In this document: positions 22,844 through 33,639 of the stretch, piece after piece
Layout of the letters: each line of letters begins with the position of its first letter
How positions within the stretch are numbered: the stretch's first letter is position 1
Source of the DNA: Hyperoodon ampullatus
Lineage: Eukaryota > Chordata > Mammalia > Artiodactyla > Ziphiidae
Direction: 5' to 3'
NCBI GenBank assembly: GCA_949752795.1
Contig: OX457061.1
Location: forward strand, 11,489,492-11,553,491
Length of the DNA stretch: 64,000 nucleotides
Program-made: the position numbers and the translations under genes
Notes under the pieces: generated by a model
Told to the model about the DNA's origin: nothing
What the model saw: only the letters and a program-made list of their open reading frames with translations
The model's database searches: none

Positions 22844-25800
22844 CTGTTTGCTAGTATTTTGTTGAGGATTTTTGCATCTATATTCACCAGTGATATTGGT
22901 CTGTAATTTTCTTTTTTTGTAGTATCTTTGTCTGGTTTTGGTATCAGGGAGATGGTGGCCTCATAGAATGAGTTTGGGAGTGTTCCTTCCTCTGCAATTT
23001 TTTGCAAGAGTTTGAGAAGGATGGGTGTTAGCTCTTCTCTGAATGTTTGATAGAGTTCACCCGTGAAACCATCTGGTCCTGGACTTTTGTTTGTTGGAAG
23101 ATTTTTCATCACAGTTTCAATTTCATTACTTGTGATTGGTGTGTTCATATATTCTATTTCTTCCTCGTTCAGTCTTGGAAGTTTATACCTTTGTAAGAAT
23201 TTGTCCATTTCTTCCAGGTTGTCCATTTTATTGGCATAGAGTTGCTTGTAGTAGTCTCTTAGGACCATATATCTGTGGTGTCAGTTGTAACTTCTCCTTT
23301 TTCATTTTTAATTTTATTGATTTTAGTCCTCTCTTTTTCTTGATGAGTCTGGCTAATGGTTTATCAATTTTGTTTATCTTCTCAAAGAGCCAGCTTTTAG
23401 TTTTATTCATCTTTGCTATTGTATTCTTTGTTTCTATTTCATTTATTTCTGCTCTGATCTTTATGATTTCTTTCCTTCTGCTAACTTTGGGTTTTGTTTG
23501 TTCTTCTTTCTCTAGTTCCTTTAGATGTAAGGTTAGATTGTTTCCGTGAGATTTTTCTTGTTTCTTGAGATAGATTTGTATAGCTATAAACCTCCCTCTT
23601 AGAACTGCTTTTGCTGCATCCCATAGGTTTTGGATTGTTGTGTTTTTTTGTCATTTGTCTCTAGGTATTTTCTGATTTTCTCTTTGATTTCTTCAGTGAT
23701 CTCTTGGTTATTTAGTAACGTATTGTTTAGCCCTCATGTGTTTGTGTTTTTTATGTTTTTTTCCCTGTAATTCATTTCTAATCTCATAGTGTTGTGGTTA
23801 GAAATGATGCTTGATATGATTTCAGTTTTCGTAAATTTACTGAGGCTTGATTTGTGACCCAAGATGTGATCTGTCCTGGAGAATGTTCCCTATGCACTTG
23901 AGAAGAAAGTGTAATCTGCTGTTTTTGGATGGAATGTCCTATAAATATCAGTTAAATCTATCTGGTCTGTTGTGTCATTTAAAACTTGTGTTTCCTTATT
24001 AATTTTCTATCTGTGTGATCTGTCCATTGGTGTAAGTAAGGTCTTAAAATCCCCCACTATTATGGTGTTACTGTTGATTTCCTCTTTTATAGCTGTTAGC
24101 AGTTGCTTTATGTATTGAGGTGCTCCTATGTTGGGTGCATAGATATTTATAATTGTTATATCTTCTTCTTGGATTGATCCCTTGATCATTATGTAGTGTC
24201 CTTCCTTGTCTCTTGTAGCATTCTTTATTTCAAAGTTTGTTTTATCTGATAGAGTATTGCTCCTCCAGCTTTCTTTTGGTTTCCATTTGCATGGAATATC
24301 TTTTTCCATCCCCTCACACTCAGTCTGTATGTGTCCCTAGGTCTGAAGTGGGTCCTTGTAGACAGCATATATATGGGTCTTGTTTTTGTATCCATTCAGA
24401 GACCCTGTGTCTTTTGGTTGGAGCATTTAATCCATTCACGTTTAAGGTAATTATCAATATGTATGTTCCTATTACCATTTTGTTAATTGTTATGGGTTTG
24501 TTTTTGTAGGTCCTTTTCTTCTCCTGTATTTCCCACTTAGAGAAGTTCCTTTAGCATTTGTTGTAGAGCTGGTTTGGTGGTGCTTAATTCTCTTAGCCTT
24601 TGCTTGTCTGTAAAGCTTTTGAGTTGTCCATCGAATCTGAATGAGATCATTGCGGGGTAGAGTAATCTTTGTTGTAGGTTCTTCCCTTTCATCCCTTTAA
24701 ATATATCATGCCATCTCCCTTCTGGCTTGTAGAGTTTCTTCTGAGAAATCAGGTGTTAACCTTATGGGAGTTCCCTTGTATGTTATTTTTCATTTTTCCC
24801 CTTGTTGCTTTCAATAATTTTTCTTTGTCTTAATTTTTGTCAGTTTGATTACTGTGTGTCTCTGTGTGTTTCTCCTTGGGTGTATGCTGCCTGGGCGTCT
24901 CTGCCCTTCCTGGACTTGGGTGGCTATTTCCTTTCCCATGTTAGGGAAGTTTTTGACTGTAATCTCTTCAAATATTTTCTTGGGTCCTTTCTCTGTGTTT
25001 TCTCCTTCTGTGACCCCTGTGATGCGAATGTTGTTGCGTTTTATGTTGTCCCAGAGGTCTCTTAGGTTGTCTTCATTTCTTTTCATCCTTTTTCTTTATT
25101 CTGTTCCACGGCAGTGAATTCTACCATTCTATCTTCCAGGCTACTTATCTGTTCTTCTGCCTCAGTTATTGTGCTGTTGATTCCTTCTAGCATATTTTTC
25201 ATTTCAGTTATTGTATTGTTGTTCATCTCTGTTTGTTCTTTAATTCTTGTAGGTGTTTGTTCTTTAATTCTTCTAGGTCTTTGTTAAACATTTCTTGCAT
25301 CTTCTCGATCTTTGCCTCTTTTTTTGGGGGGGGGAAATGAATTTACTGATTTAATTTATTTACAAACTATTCACCACTTGTTTTTCACTGCATAGCATCA
25401 ATAAACTTAAAAAATACAGAAGATGATGATGGTACTGCGTTTCATAACAACTTTCCAAGCCACTACTTTTGGCTTTTAGAAGTAATTGTTTTCTACTTTA
25501 GAGTGCTCACGATTCAAATAGCACTGAAGATAATAGATAAAGGTAGGTAAAGATATGTCATGGAAAGACTGACAAAAGAGTTGATACAAGATATCAAAGG
25601 AACAAGAATGGAAATCCATGTTGGGCAGATAACAGTAAACAGGCAGAAGTGGTTACCCTTCGAAATCAACATGGACAAAATTGGCAATGGAATGGAATGA
25701 ACTGTTCTTGGCAGAAATCCTCCCCTACCTAAGCAATTTCAGTAAGATTGGTGATTTCCTGTGTGGTATCAGGATTATGGAGTAAGAAATGGAATGCTCA

Positions 25801-26028
25801 GAATAATCAACGAGGAAATTAGTTTATCTAGGCCTCAATCCCTTCAATTGAAAAATGAATAAATGTATATGTGACTGCTGCACAAGAGACAGGATGTGTA
25901 GCAGTTAAAAGTGCAGGCTGTGACTATCATTATATAAGATGTCACTAATGGAGACAGCTGGGTGATGGGTACATGGAACTCCTTGTAGTATTTTTGCAAC
26001 TTTCTGAGAGTCTGTTATTATTTCAAAA

Positions 26029-26032
<4 letters not shown>

Positions 26033-26070
<38 letters not shown>

Positions 26071-26256
26071 ATGCGGGCCTCTCACTGTTGTGGCCTCTCC
26101 CGTTGCAGAGCACAGGCTCCAGGCGTGCAGGCTCAGCAGACATGGCTCACGGGCCTAGACGCTCCGCGGCATGTGGGATCTTCCCAGACCGGGGCACGAA
26201 CCTGTGTCCCCTGCATCGGCAGGAGGACTCTCATTCACTGCGCCACCAGGGAAGCC
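26033..26256 (-). mobile_element. CHR-2 type SINE inside the retrocopy
   Basis: T run of about 32, 'gctgtatgcgggcctctcac' to 'ccaccagggaagcc'. The duplication caaaacaaa is exact at 26024-26032 and 26257-26265. It is the fourth layer of nesting here. Confidence 0.92.
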
Positions 26257-26281
26257 CAAAACAAAAGTTTTAAAAAGCATT

Positions 26282-26466
26282 TTACAGGCATGAAACCAGA
26301 CCACCAGGGTTTAAATTCGGGCACAACCAATTACTGGCTGTGTGCCCTCAATCAAGTTATTTATTTTCTCATGTGTAAAATGTGGATAAAAACAGTATTT
26401 ACCTCAGAAGGTGCTGTGTGAATTAAATAAGCTAATACATGTAAACCATTCACAACAGTGCTTGTT
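26282..26466 (+). repeat. MIR SINE carried within the retrocopy
   Basis: Sense MIR on plus: 'ggcatgaaaccagaccacca', 'aattactggctgtgtgccct', 'ttctcatgtgtaaaatgtgg' and 'aattaaataagctaatacat'. It is antisense to the retrocopy and was probably part of the parent transcript. Confidence 0.7.
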
Positions 26467-26628
26467 ACATAGTTTTGCCTCCATTCTTTTTCTGAGGTCC
26501 TGTATCATTTTCATTATCAGTATTCTGAATTCTTTTTCTGGAAGGTTGCCTATCTCCACTTCATTTAGTTGTTTTTCTGGGCTTTTATCTTGTTTCTTCA
26601 TCTGGTAGATAGCCCTCTGCCTTTTCAT

Positions 26629-27535
26629 CTTGTCTTTCTGTAAATGTCGGTTTTTGTTCCACAGGCTGCAGAATTGTAGTTCCTCTTTCTTCTGCTGTCT
26701 GCCCTCTGGTGGATGAGGCTATCTAAGGGGCTTGGGCAAGTTTCCTGATGGGAGGGAATGGTGGTGGGTAGAGCTGGGTGTTGCTTTGGTGGGCAGAGCT
26801 CAGTAAAACTTTAATCCACTTGTTTGCTGATGGGTGGGGCTGGGTTCCCTCCCTGTTGCTTGTTTGACCTTAGGCGACATCACACTGGAGCCTACCAGGC
26901 TCTTTGGTGGGGTTAATGGCTGACTCTGGGAGGGCTCACCCCAAGGAATACCTCCTAGAACTTCTGCTGCCAGTGTCCTTGTCCTCACATGAGCCACAGC
27001 TATCCCCCACCTCTTCAGGAGACCCTCCAACACTAGCATGTAGGTCTGGTCCAGTCTCCTATGGGGTCACTGCTCCTTCCCCTGGGTCCCGATGCACACA
27101 CTACTTTGTGTGTGTCTTCCAAGAGTGGAGTCTCTGTTTCCCCCAGTCCTGTTGAAGTCCTGCAGTCAAATCCCGCTAGGTTTCAAAGTCTGATTCTCTA
27201 GGAATTCCTCGTCCCATTGCCGGACCGCCAGGTTGGGAAGCCTGACGTCAGGCTCAGAACCTTCAGTCCAGTGGGTGGACTTCTGTGGGATAAGTGTTCT
27301 CCAGTTTGTGAGTCACCCACCCAGCAGTTATGGGATTTGATTTTATTGTGATTGCGCCCCTCATACTGTTTCATTGTGGCTTTTTCTTTGTCTTTGGATG
27401 TGGGGTATCTTTTTTGGTGAGTTCCAGTGTCTTCCTGTTGATGATTGTTCAACAGTTATTTGTGATTCTGGTGCTCTCACAAGAGGGAGTGAGTGCACGT
27501 CCTTCTACTCTGCGCCATCTTGAACCAATCCCCTC
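26629..27535 (-). promoter_or_regulatory. L1-B 5'UTR (internal promoter region)
   Basis: About 0.9 kb lies between the element's 5' end and ORF1. It is richer in G+C than its surroundings, as L1 5'UTRs are, and it drives transcription from the first base in active L1s. The section next to ORF1 is shared with L1-A as far as that copy's truncation point. Whether any promoter activity remains cannot be read from sequence. Confidence 0.75.
27514..27522 (-). promoter_or_regulatory. YY1-type site at the L1 5' end
   Basis: The minus strand reads CAAGATGGC, starting 14 bases into the element. In human L1 the same motif near position +13 binds YY1 and places transcription initiation. Its presence at the expected offset supports a complete 5' end. 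Confidence 0.75.
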
Positions 27536-28429
27536 TATTTCTGGACTCTTAATTCTGTTCTTATCCTCTGCTGGTACTGTGCTGTTTTCTTTCTTTCTTT
27601 TTCTTTCTTTTTTTTTTTTGTTGCACTGTCTTGATTACTGTAGCTTTGTAGCAAATTTTGAAATTGAGAAGTGTGAGTCTCCCAATTTTGTTCTTTTTTT
27701 GAAATCGTTTTGGCCCTTCTGGGTCCCTTGCATTTCCATATGAATTTTAGGATCAGCTTATTAATTTCTGCAAGTAAGCCAGCTGAGATTTTGATAGGTA
27801 GTGAGTTGAATTTGTAGATCCATTTGGGGAGCATTGACACCTTAACAATATTAAGGCTTACAATCCATGAACATAGAGTGATTTCAATTTATTTAGGTCT
27901 TATTTTCTTCCTATAATGTTTTATAGTTTTCAGAGTACAAGTTTTGCAATTCTCTTGTTATATTTATTCCTATGTATCTTATTCTTTTTGATGTTACTTT
28001 AAGTGGAACTTTCTTAATTTCATTTTCATATTGTTTATTTGTAGTGAATAGAAATAAGAATATATTATTGTATAGTGATTTTTTTATCCCGCTGCAACTT
28101 TGCTGAACTAGTTTACTAGTTCTAATAGTTTTTTAATGGATTTCTTACGATTTTCTTTATGTAAAGATCATGTCACATGCAAATACAGTTTTACTTCTTT
28201 CATTCCAATCTGGATGACTTCTTTTTCTTGCCTAATTGTCCTGGCTAGCACCTCCAATACAATTTTGAATAGAAGTTGTAGGAGTGAATATCCTTGTCTT
28301 GTTCCTTATCTTGAAGGGAAATGTTTAGTGTTTCACTCTTAAGTATGGTATTAGATGTAGGTTTTTGTAGATGCCTTTCATCAGTTTGATGAAGTTCTCT
28401 TCTATTCCTAGTTTGTTGAATGCTTTTTT

Positions 28430-28637
28430 TTTTTTTTTTTTTTTTGCGGTACGCGGGCCTCTCACTGCTGTGGCCTCTCCCGTCGTGGAGCACAGGCTCC
28501 GGACGCGCAGGCCCAGCGGCCATGGCTCACGGGCCCAGCCGCTCCGCGGCATATGGGATCCTCCCAGACCGGGGCACGAACCCGTATCCCCTGCGTCGGC
28601 AGGCGGACTCCCAACCACTGCGCCACCAGGGAGGCCC
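28430..28637 (-). mobile_element. CHR-2 type SINE, close to consensus
   Basis: T run, 'gcggtacgcgggcctctcac' to 'ccaccagggaggcc'. The duplication tgttgaatgctttttt is exact at 28414-28429 and 28638-28653. It retains many CpGs, which suggests a relatively recent insertion. Confidence 0.92.
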
Positions 28638-28828
28638 TGTTGAATGCTTTTTTATCATGAAATGATGTTGGGTTTTGTTAAATGTGTTTTCTGTGTCTGT
28701 TGAGGTGGTCATGTTATTTTCTTTATTCTCTTGATATGATTTATTACATTCATCTATTTTTGGATGTTTAACCAACCTTGCATTTTTGAGATAAATGTCA
28801 GTTGGTCATGGTGTATGGGTCTTTTTTT

Positions 28829-29070
28829 TTTCCCATTGTTTCTTTAACTAGAATATAGTTGACATACAATATTATGTTAGTTTCAGTTTCACTACATAGT
28901 GATTTGACTTTGATTACCATGATCAGTCTAGTAACAATTTGTCCCCATACAAAGTTATTATAATATTATTTACCATATTCCTTATGCTGTATATTACATC
29001 CCCACAGCTTATTTATTTTATAACTGGAGGCTTGTACCTCTTAATCCCTTTCACCTATTCTGCCCACCCT
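28829..29070 (-). mobile_element. 5'-truncated old L1 tail in the host L1
   Basis: Antisense L1 3' text: 'actagaatatagttgacata', 'caatattatgttagtttcag' and 'aggcttgtacctcttaatcc'. The host motif gtgtatgggtcttttttt (28811-28828) reappears as gtgtataattc at 29071-29081, continuing at 29212, so this tail has its own duplication of about 18 bp. Confidence 0.65.
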
Positions 29071-29081
29071 GTGTATAATTC

Positions 29082-29205
29082 TTTTTTTTTTTCTTAAATC
29101 AGCAGTTTGGCTGTGGCTGCTGTACCTCCAGGTGCGGTAGTCCTGCTGTATCACTGAGTCTGTTAGCCCTCTGCTGGGTGGAGATGGAGCTGCTCAGCCC
29201 TGGCT
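29082..29205 (-). mobile_element. unidentified small retroposon, about 120 bp plus A tail
   Basis: A T run at 29082-29092 followed by about 113 bp of GC-richer sequence lies between taattcttttttt copies (from 29076, and 29206-29218). On minus it begins 'aagccagggctgagcagctc', and it contains 'acagcaggactaccgcacct'. It matches no SINE I know. It could be a retrocopied small RNA or a truncated mRNA end. Confidence 0.55.
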
Positions 29206-29689
29206 TAATTCTTTTTTTATGTGTTGCTAGATTTGGTTTGCTGATACCTTGTTGATTGATTTTTGCATTTCTGTACGTTTCTTGTGATGTGTTTGTTTGG
29301 TTCTGATATCAACATTAATTCTGTCCTCATAGAAGAGTTGGAAAGTTTTTCTTCCTATTCTATTTTTTGAAAGACTTTGTGAAGAATTTGTATTAATTAT
29401 TCTTTAAATGTATGGTAGGATTCATCAGTGAAGTAATGTGAGTCTGGACTCTTTTGTTTGTTTGGTGGACGTTTTAAAATTAGTAATTCATTGTCTTGTT
29501 ATAGGTCTATTCTGATAATCTGTTTCTTCCTGAGTTTTGGTAGTTTGTGATTTTCTAGGAATTTGTCCATTTCATCTAAATTATCTAATTTGTTTTCATA
29601 GGATTCACTTATAATCCTTTTATTTATACAAATTTGGTTCTTATGTTTTTTCCTTTTACTACTCACTCACACAGTTTGTACTTGCAGCC

Positions 29690-30600
29690 ACTGCAAACTA
29701 ATTATCATTTTCAGATGCTTTCCCTCTGTCTAAAATGCCTTTTGCCTTTCTCCATTTGAGGGATTGTTGTTTATCTTTCAAGATAATTTTCTTCATGTAA
29801 TCTTCCCTGATTGTCCAGGCAGACTTTGTTTCTCCTTCCTTTGAATTTCAGTGCACTTCTGCATCTTTGTTATTGTGTTTGTTTCTTTCAAAGAGCAGCT
29901 CAGCATCTTGTTCATCTCCTTTTCCTTCATGAGGAGCATGGGGCCTGATACATAATTGTTTCTTAGGAATTGCATGTCGAATAAATGAATGAGGTACGAA
30001 ATTCTTCCTGTGAGCTCCCATTCCATTTAGATGCCTCAGAGGCATCTGAAATTCAAAATGTCTAAATCCTAACTCATGATCTCCCCACTAACCCTGTTGA
30101 AGATCTGGTCTACTTCCAGTGAGCAACACTTATAAAAATTGTAATCCAGTTCTGCATGCTAGAAACCTACTGCGTTTATGCTGGTCACCTATCTTCCCAC
30201 TCAGCCTGTTCAATGTATCACAGATATTTGATTGATTTACCTAAATGTCTTTAAAAACTAGTTCTTTCCATCTCAAGCATCACTGTCCTAAAACTTTTGC
30301 ACCTTTTATTTTTTTAAACTAGGCAACTCCCATTCCTTTGGCTCTTACCTCAGACATTACTTCCTAAGGGAACCCTTTTGAGATCACCAAAGTAAACTTG
30401 TTGCGTATACTGTATCCTCTTGTAGCATTTATCACAGCTTGTAATTAAGTTACTTGTGTGGTTACTAGTTTGTTTGAGCTTCTCCACTGGAGCTAAAACT
30501 CTGTGAGGGTAGGATTCCCTGCTGTTTTCTTTACCACTGTATGACCAGCGCTCAGTACTAAGAAGATTTAATAAATGCTTATGGAATGAATGAATCAGTG
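29690..30600 (+). repeat. L2 LINE 3' region (one or two fragments)
   Basis: L2 sense landmarks: 'ctgtctaaaatgccttttgc', 'gtaatcttccctgattgtcc', 'gcagctcagcatcttgttca', 'tagcatttatcacagcttgt', and at the end 'agatttaataaatgcttatg' followed by 'gaatgaatgaatcag'. Two ends near 29990 and 30595 suggest two copies. Confidence 0.65.
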
Positions 30601-33600
30601 ACGAGACAATTTATATGGAAATGCTTTTAAAATGAAATGTGCTAAGGAAACATTGTTTTGATCTCTTAACATTTAGAAAACTGATTAGCTTATTGAATTT
30701 ACAATTTCTTTGTTCAGATGTAGAGAAATTCTAAATTCTAGTGTTATTTAAGGGTGGGTCATCTTTGATATATCCACTTATTGCTGATTAGGTTTTGTTT
30801 ACTGGGAATATGGAATTGGTATAGCTGTTACAAAGTATATGGTAAAGTCTCTCTGGAAAGCACTATAATATTTCTTAAATAACACCTTCTTGGTAATTAT
30901 CATATTTGGTTTAAGATTTCACTTAGCACAAAATGGGTTGCAGAAAGCCAAATCGTCGTATATATTCAAGTAAAGGTGATGACTTTCTTCACAATAGAGC
31001 AGAGATGAAATAGCTCCCACATTTGTTATTCTGAATGGAGCCTTGGGATAAAATTCCAAGCAGCAGAATGCCACTTAACATTCTGCATGCTATTTTGCTC
31101 TTTAGTAGTATAATTGTAGAATGAGGCAATAAAACCGGAGAGGATATAATATTTATACCTGTGCAGGCACTTCACATGATAAAATGTCACATGGGACTGT
31201 TTACTCCATGCCGGTTATTTGGATAATGCCCCACCTGCCTAGAGACAGGAGGTGCTGAGTCTTGCATAAATCTTGAAAAGAAGGTTAGGGTTAATTTAGT
31301 GAATTTTTCCGCAAGAAAAAGGAATACATCGTGTGTGATAATAATAATGGCTACTCTTTGAGCACTATTTTTGTGCCAGCACTGTACTGAGCCTTTGGAG
31401 ACCAGGGAGGGACAAAAGCGAGAGAATTAATATCAGTGAGTACCTTCCATGTGTCGGTTACTGTGCTATACACTTTACTTACAATATCTCTAAACCTTAT
31501 AACAATTCTGCCAGGTAGGTGGTGTTATCCCCGTGTGTACATGACTGACTCTTGTTTATCTCATAAAAAAATTCTAATGACCTCACTGGAGTTCTGTTAT
31601 AATTATCGTATTTAAACTTTGGTATGTATGTATATATATAATTTTTTTTTAGTTTAAATAGTCGTCTTTTTTTTTTTCTGAGACAAAAAAGATTAATGAG
31701 AAGAGACAAAGAAACATCAAAGAGCTTTTTCCTCTGATTGCTGTGTTAGAACTTTTGCCTGAAAATAGGTTACATTCCTTCTGTTTTCAGAATCCTCATT
31801 AACTTTACATTTTAATGATGTTCAAGGCAAATTACACCATTTATGGTCAGTGCCATAAAGGGATGCTTAAAGGGGACTTAGAAAAAAAATTTTTTTTGAA
31901 TGGTGGATGTATTTACTCCAGGAATATAAATTGATGCAGAATTCTTAAGAAGATAGACAAAAAATTCTTGAAATGTGGGGTTGGTTTTCCATTTCCGACT
32001 ATCCTAACAACTTAATTCAGAGGAAATTATTTGCAGCTTAAGGTAAATTAATCATTGAAAAGCATATTTATAATACTCAGGAGCATGTATATGGAGCCAG
32101 TGTCCTACATTTATTTTCAAAAATAGTTCCAGTTTCTCATTTACTTGGATTTAAATTGAACTTTACTGCTTAGCTTTAGAAATAATTCATAGGTGGTATA
32201 TGCTCAACAGGAATAAATGAAGACAGCTTCTCCCAGTTATGAAAAAAGCAAAGGTGATTGAAATGCTAATATGTTGATAGACAGATTGTATTTGCACAAG
32301 AATGAGGGAATATGCTGTAAGGTGGAACTCTTCACAGGATTCCAAATTATTTAATTTAAAAGAACAATATGAACGGCAGAGCTGTGCTTTCATTGTAAGC
32401 TTCGACTGCTTAATTATTATTGGATGATAAATTAGAATAAATTGTCATGTGTCAAATACTGTTTATTTCCTCAACAATTATTTGGTAAGTGGATTAAGGG
32501 AAACTGGCCTGTGTGTTGAGGGAACTGTAATTATGGGACTGCCCATCTAACATCAGGTATTTTAAAAGGTTTGTACTCCTGTTTTTAAATGTTCAATTGA
32601 ATCCTTTTTGTGTGCCAGGCAATGGGCTAATGTCCTTGTTAAGGCTTTTTTGAATGCAAGGAGTGGAATTTCACTAAAACTAGCTCAAGAAGGCAGGATG
32701 GAAGTAGAGGAGTCTATTGTACAGGGAAGAACAGGAAGCAAAATGTAGCTGGGCTTCATGAGGACAAACTAGAACTGGAAAGTCGTGCACTGGGGTGATT
32801 CCATCTCTTTCATCATGGCTTTGCTCATTCTCCTTTCTTTCGCTACTGGCTTCCTTGGTTCACTACTTATCTTGTTAATGGTTCAAATTGGCATCCTCAG
32901 ACTATATGATCTTTCAAGCTTGGCTTCCCATGGCTAACAGACATTTTCGGTGTCTGTTCCCAGCATAGAGCATGTGGCTCAGCCCAGGCCTGGGTTGATA
33001 CCTGTGGTCACCCAGGTGTGTTATGCTACACTGCCTTTTCTGGGGGCCATAGGTGAGCAGAGAGTGAAACAAGGCTGGATTGATAAGGCATGACTCTTGC
33101 CCATGTGTGCCTTTTGTGGAGATGATATACACGTAAAGATAATTTCTACTTAATGTGCTGAGGACTTCCCTGTAAATAAGTGTTTGAACTCCCTCAGTCA
33201 TCTGCAGTGTTTGGAAACTGAGGAAATGGTTGGAGGTTTTGGGGTTTACCATTGAGGACAGGTGATGTGATTTTCTTTTGGAATTAGATTTCTAAGGTAG
33301 GACTCCCCAAGAGTCCATAGCTGTAATTGGATCCTGCTTGCCACTATGCAAGTAAACTGAGTTTAGAAAGAAAAATAAATTTTCTTAGTTGGGTTTTCTT
33401 TCCAGGTGCCACATTGAATGATTGACAGAAATATCTAATGCAGTTTAAGGAAGTTTTTGCAGTGTTTGGGTTTGGTCCATTGTGGCTAATAACTCTTGAT
33501 ATGGCTACTTCCTTGTCAACATTTCAATTTTCTGATGACCTGGTTAAAAGTGCTGGTAGGTTCTGCATTTGCTCTTTAACAGTCATCATCATTTTTCTTC

Positions 33601-33635
33601 TGAGTACTGAAATGGAGCAAACTTAAGAAGTAGAT
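30601..33635. other. mainly unique sequence with MIR pieces
   Basis: Apart from antisense MIR at about 31335-31530 ('cactttacttacaatatctc' and 'caattctgccaggtaggtgg') and AT-rich runs near 31620-31680, I see no repeat or exon. The minus-strand frame at 32914-33252 (112 codons) has no supporting evidence. Confidence 0.45.
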
Positions 33636-33639
33636 AAGA

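Larger units (their letters stand above)
20285..24478 (-). pseudogene. L1-B ORF2 (endonuclease-reverse transcriptase), broken
   Basis: The start is the ATG at 24476-24478. The endonuclease part (24007-24309) keeps 'IINIYAPN' and 'IIVGDF'. The RT is split by a CHR-2 SINE at 22636-22843: '[15 protein letters not shown]' lies upstream in 22844-23268, while '[14 protein letters not shown]' and '[15 protein letters not shown]' lie downstream in 21853-22635. FADD, the catalytic motif, is at 22162-22173 and intact. The C-terminal Cys block '[19 protein letters not shown]' is in 20308-20814. A second SINE is at 21236-21428. Several frameshifts remain apart from the insertions, so no working protein can be made. 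Confidence 0.9.
25319..26473 (-). pseudogene. 1.15-kb retrocopy of an unidentified cellular RNA
   Basis: It sits inside L1-B ORF1 between tttgcctc (25311-25318) and tttgcctc (26474-26481). Its minus-strand 3' end has a short, impure poly-A (seven Ts then nine Gs on plus) preceded by AATAAA (tttatt at about 25347). No long frame is visible on either strand, so the parent is likely a 3'UTR or a non-coding RNA. It includes an antisense MIR near its 5' end and an L1M-like block ('gttgcaaaaatactacaagg' on minus). A CHR-2 SINE inserted later at 26033-26256. I do not recognise the source gene. L1-A has the empty site near 17712. Confidence 0.7.
24537..26628 (-). pseudogene. L1-B ORF1, split by a retrocopy
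   Basis: Starts with the ATG at 26626-26628 ('MKRQRAIYQMKKQDKSPEKQ'). After 'DLRKRMEAK' it is cut by the 1.15-kb insertion at 25319-26473. It resumes with the coiled-coil end and the RRM-like part in 24811-25086 ('RNNIRITGVTEGENTEKGPK', 'IFEEITVKNFPNMGKE'). The stop is the TAA at 24537-24539. Without the insertion the span is about 0.94 kb, the normal ORF1 size. Frameshifts are also present near 24810 and 25090. Confidence 0.88.
19937..27535 (-). mobile_element. L1-B: L1 with intact 5' end and 3' transduction, carrying nested insertions
   Basis: Flanked by tatttctgactctt (19923-19936) and tatttctggactctt (27536-27550), a target duplication with one indel. On the minus strand it has a 5'UTR of about 0.9 kb starting 'gattggttcaagatggcgc', ORF1, ORF2, an A-rich 3' end, about 105 bp of extra 3' sequence and a final poly-A. 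Removing two CHR-2 SINEs in ORF2 and the 1.15-kb retrocopy in ORF1 leaves about 6.0 kb, a full-length L1. ORF1 and ORF2 are frameshifted, so it is dead, although its RT block keeps FADD. Confidence 0.92.
12320..29680 (-). mobile_element. ancient L1 (host element) split by five or more later insertions
   Basis: Pieces of one minus-strand old L1 appear in order: 3' end 12320-12644; 18023-18428; 19227-19936 (ORF2); 27536-28429; 28638-28828; 29212-29680. Together they make about 2.9 kb. The breaks are filled by L1-A, an LTR-like insert, L1-B, a CHR-2 SINE, an L1 tail and a small retroposon. Continuity shows at each break: 'gcagcattttacattc' rejoins 'ccaccagcaatgtacaag', and 'gtttatttctg' rejoins 'ggactcttaattctg'. 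The element is too diverged to hold an open frame. Confidence 0.8.

Noticed and set aside
19937..27535. L1-B as an active, retrotransposition-competent element
   Set aside because: ORF1 is split by a 1.15-kb insert, ORF2 by two SINEs, and both have additional frameshifts.
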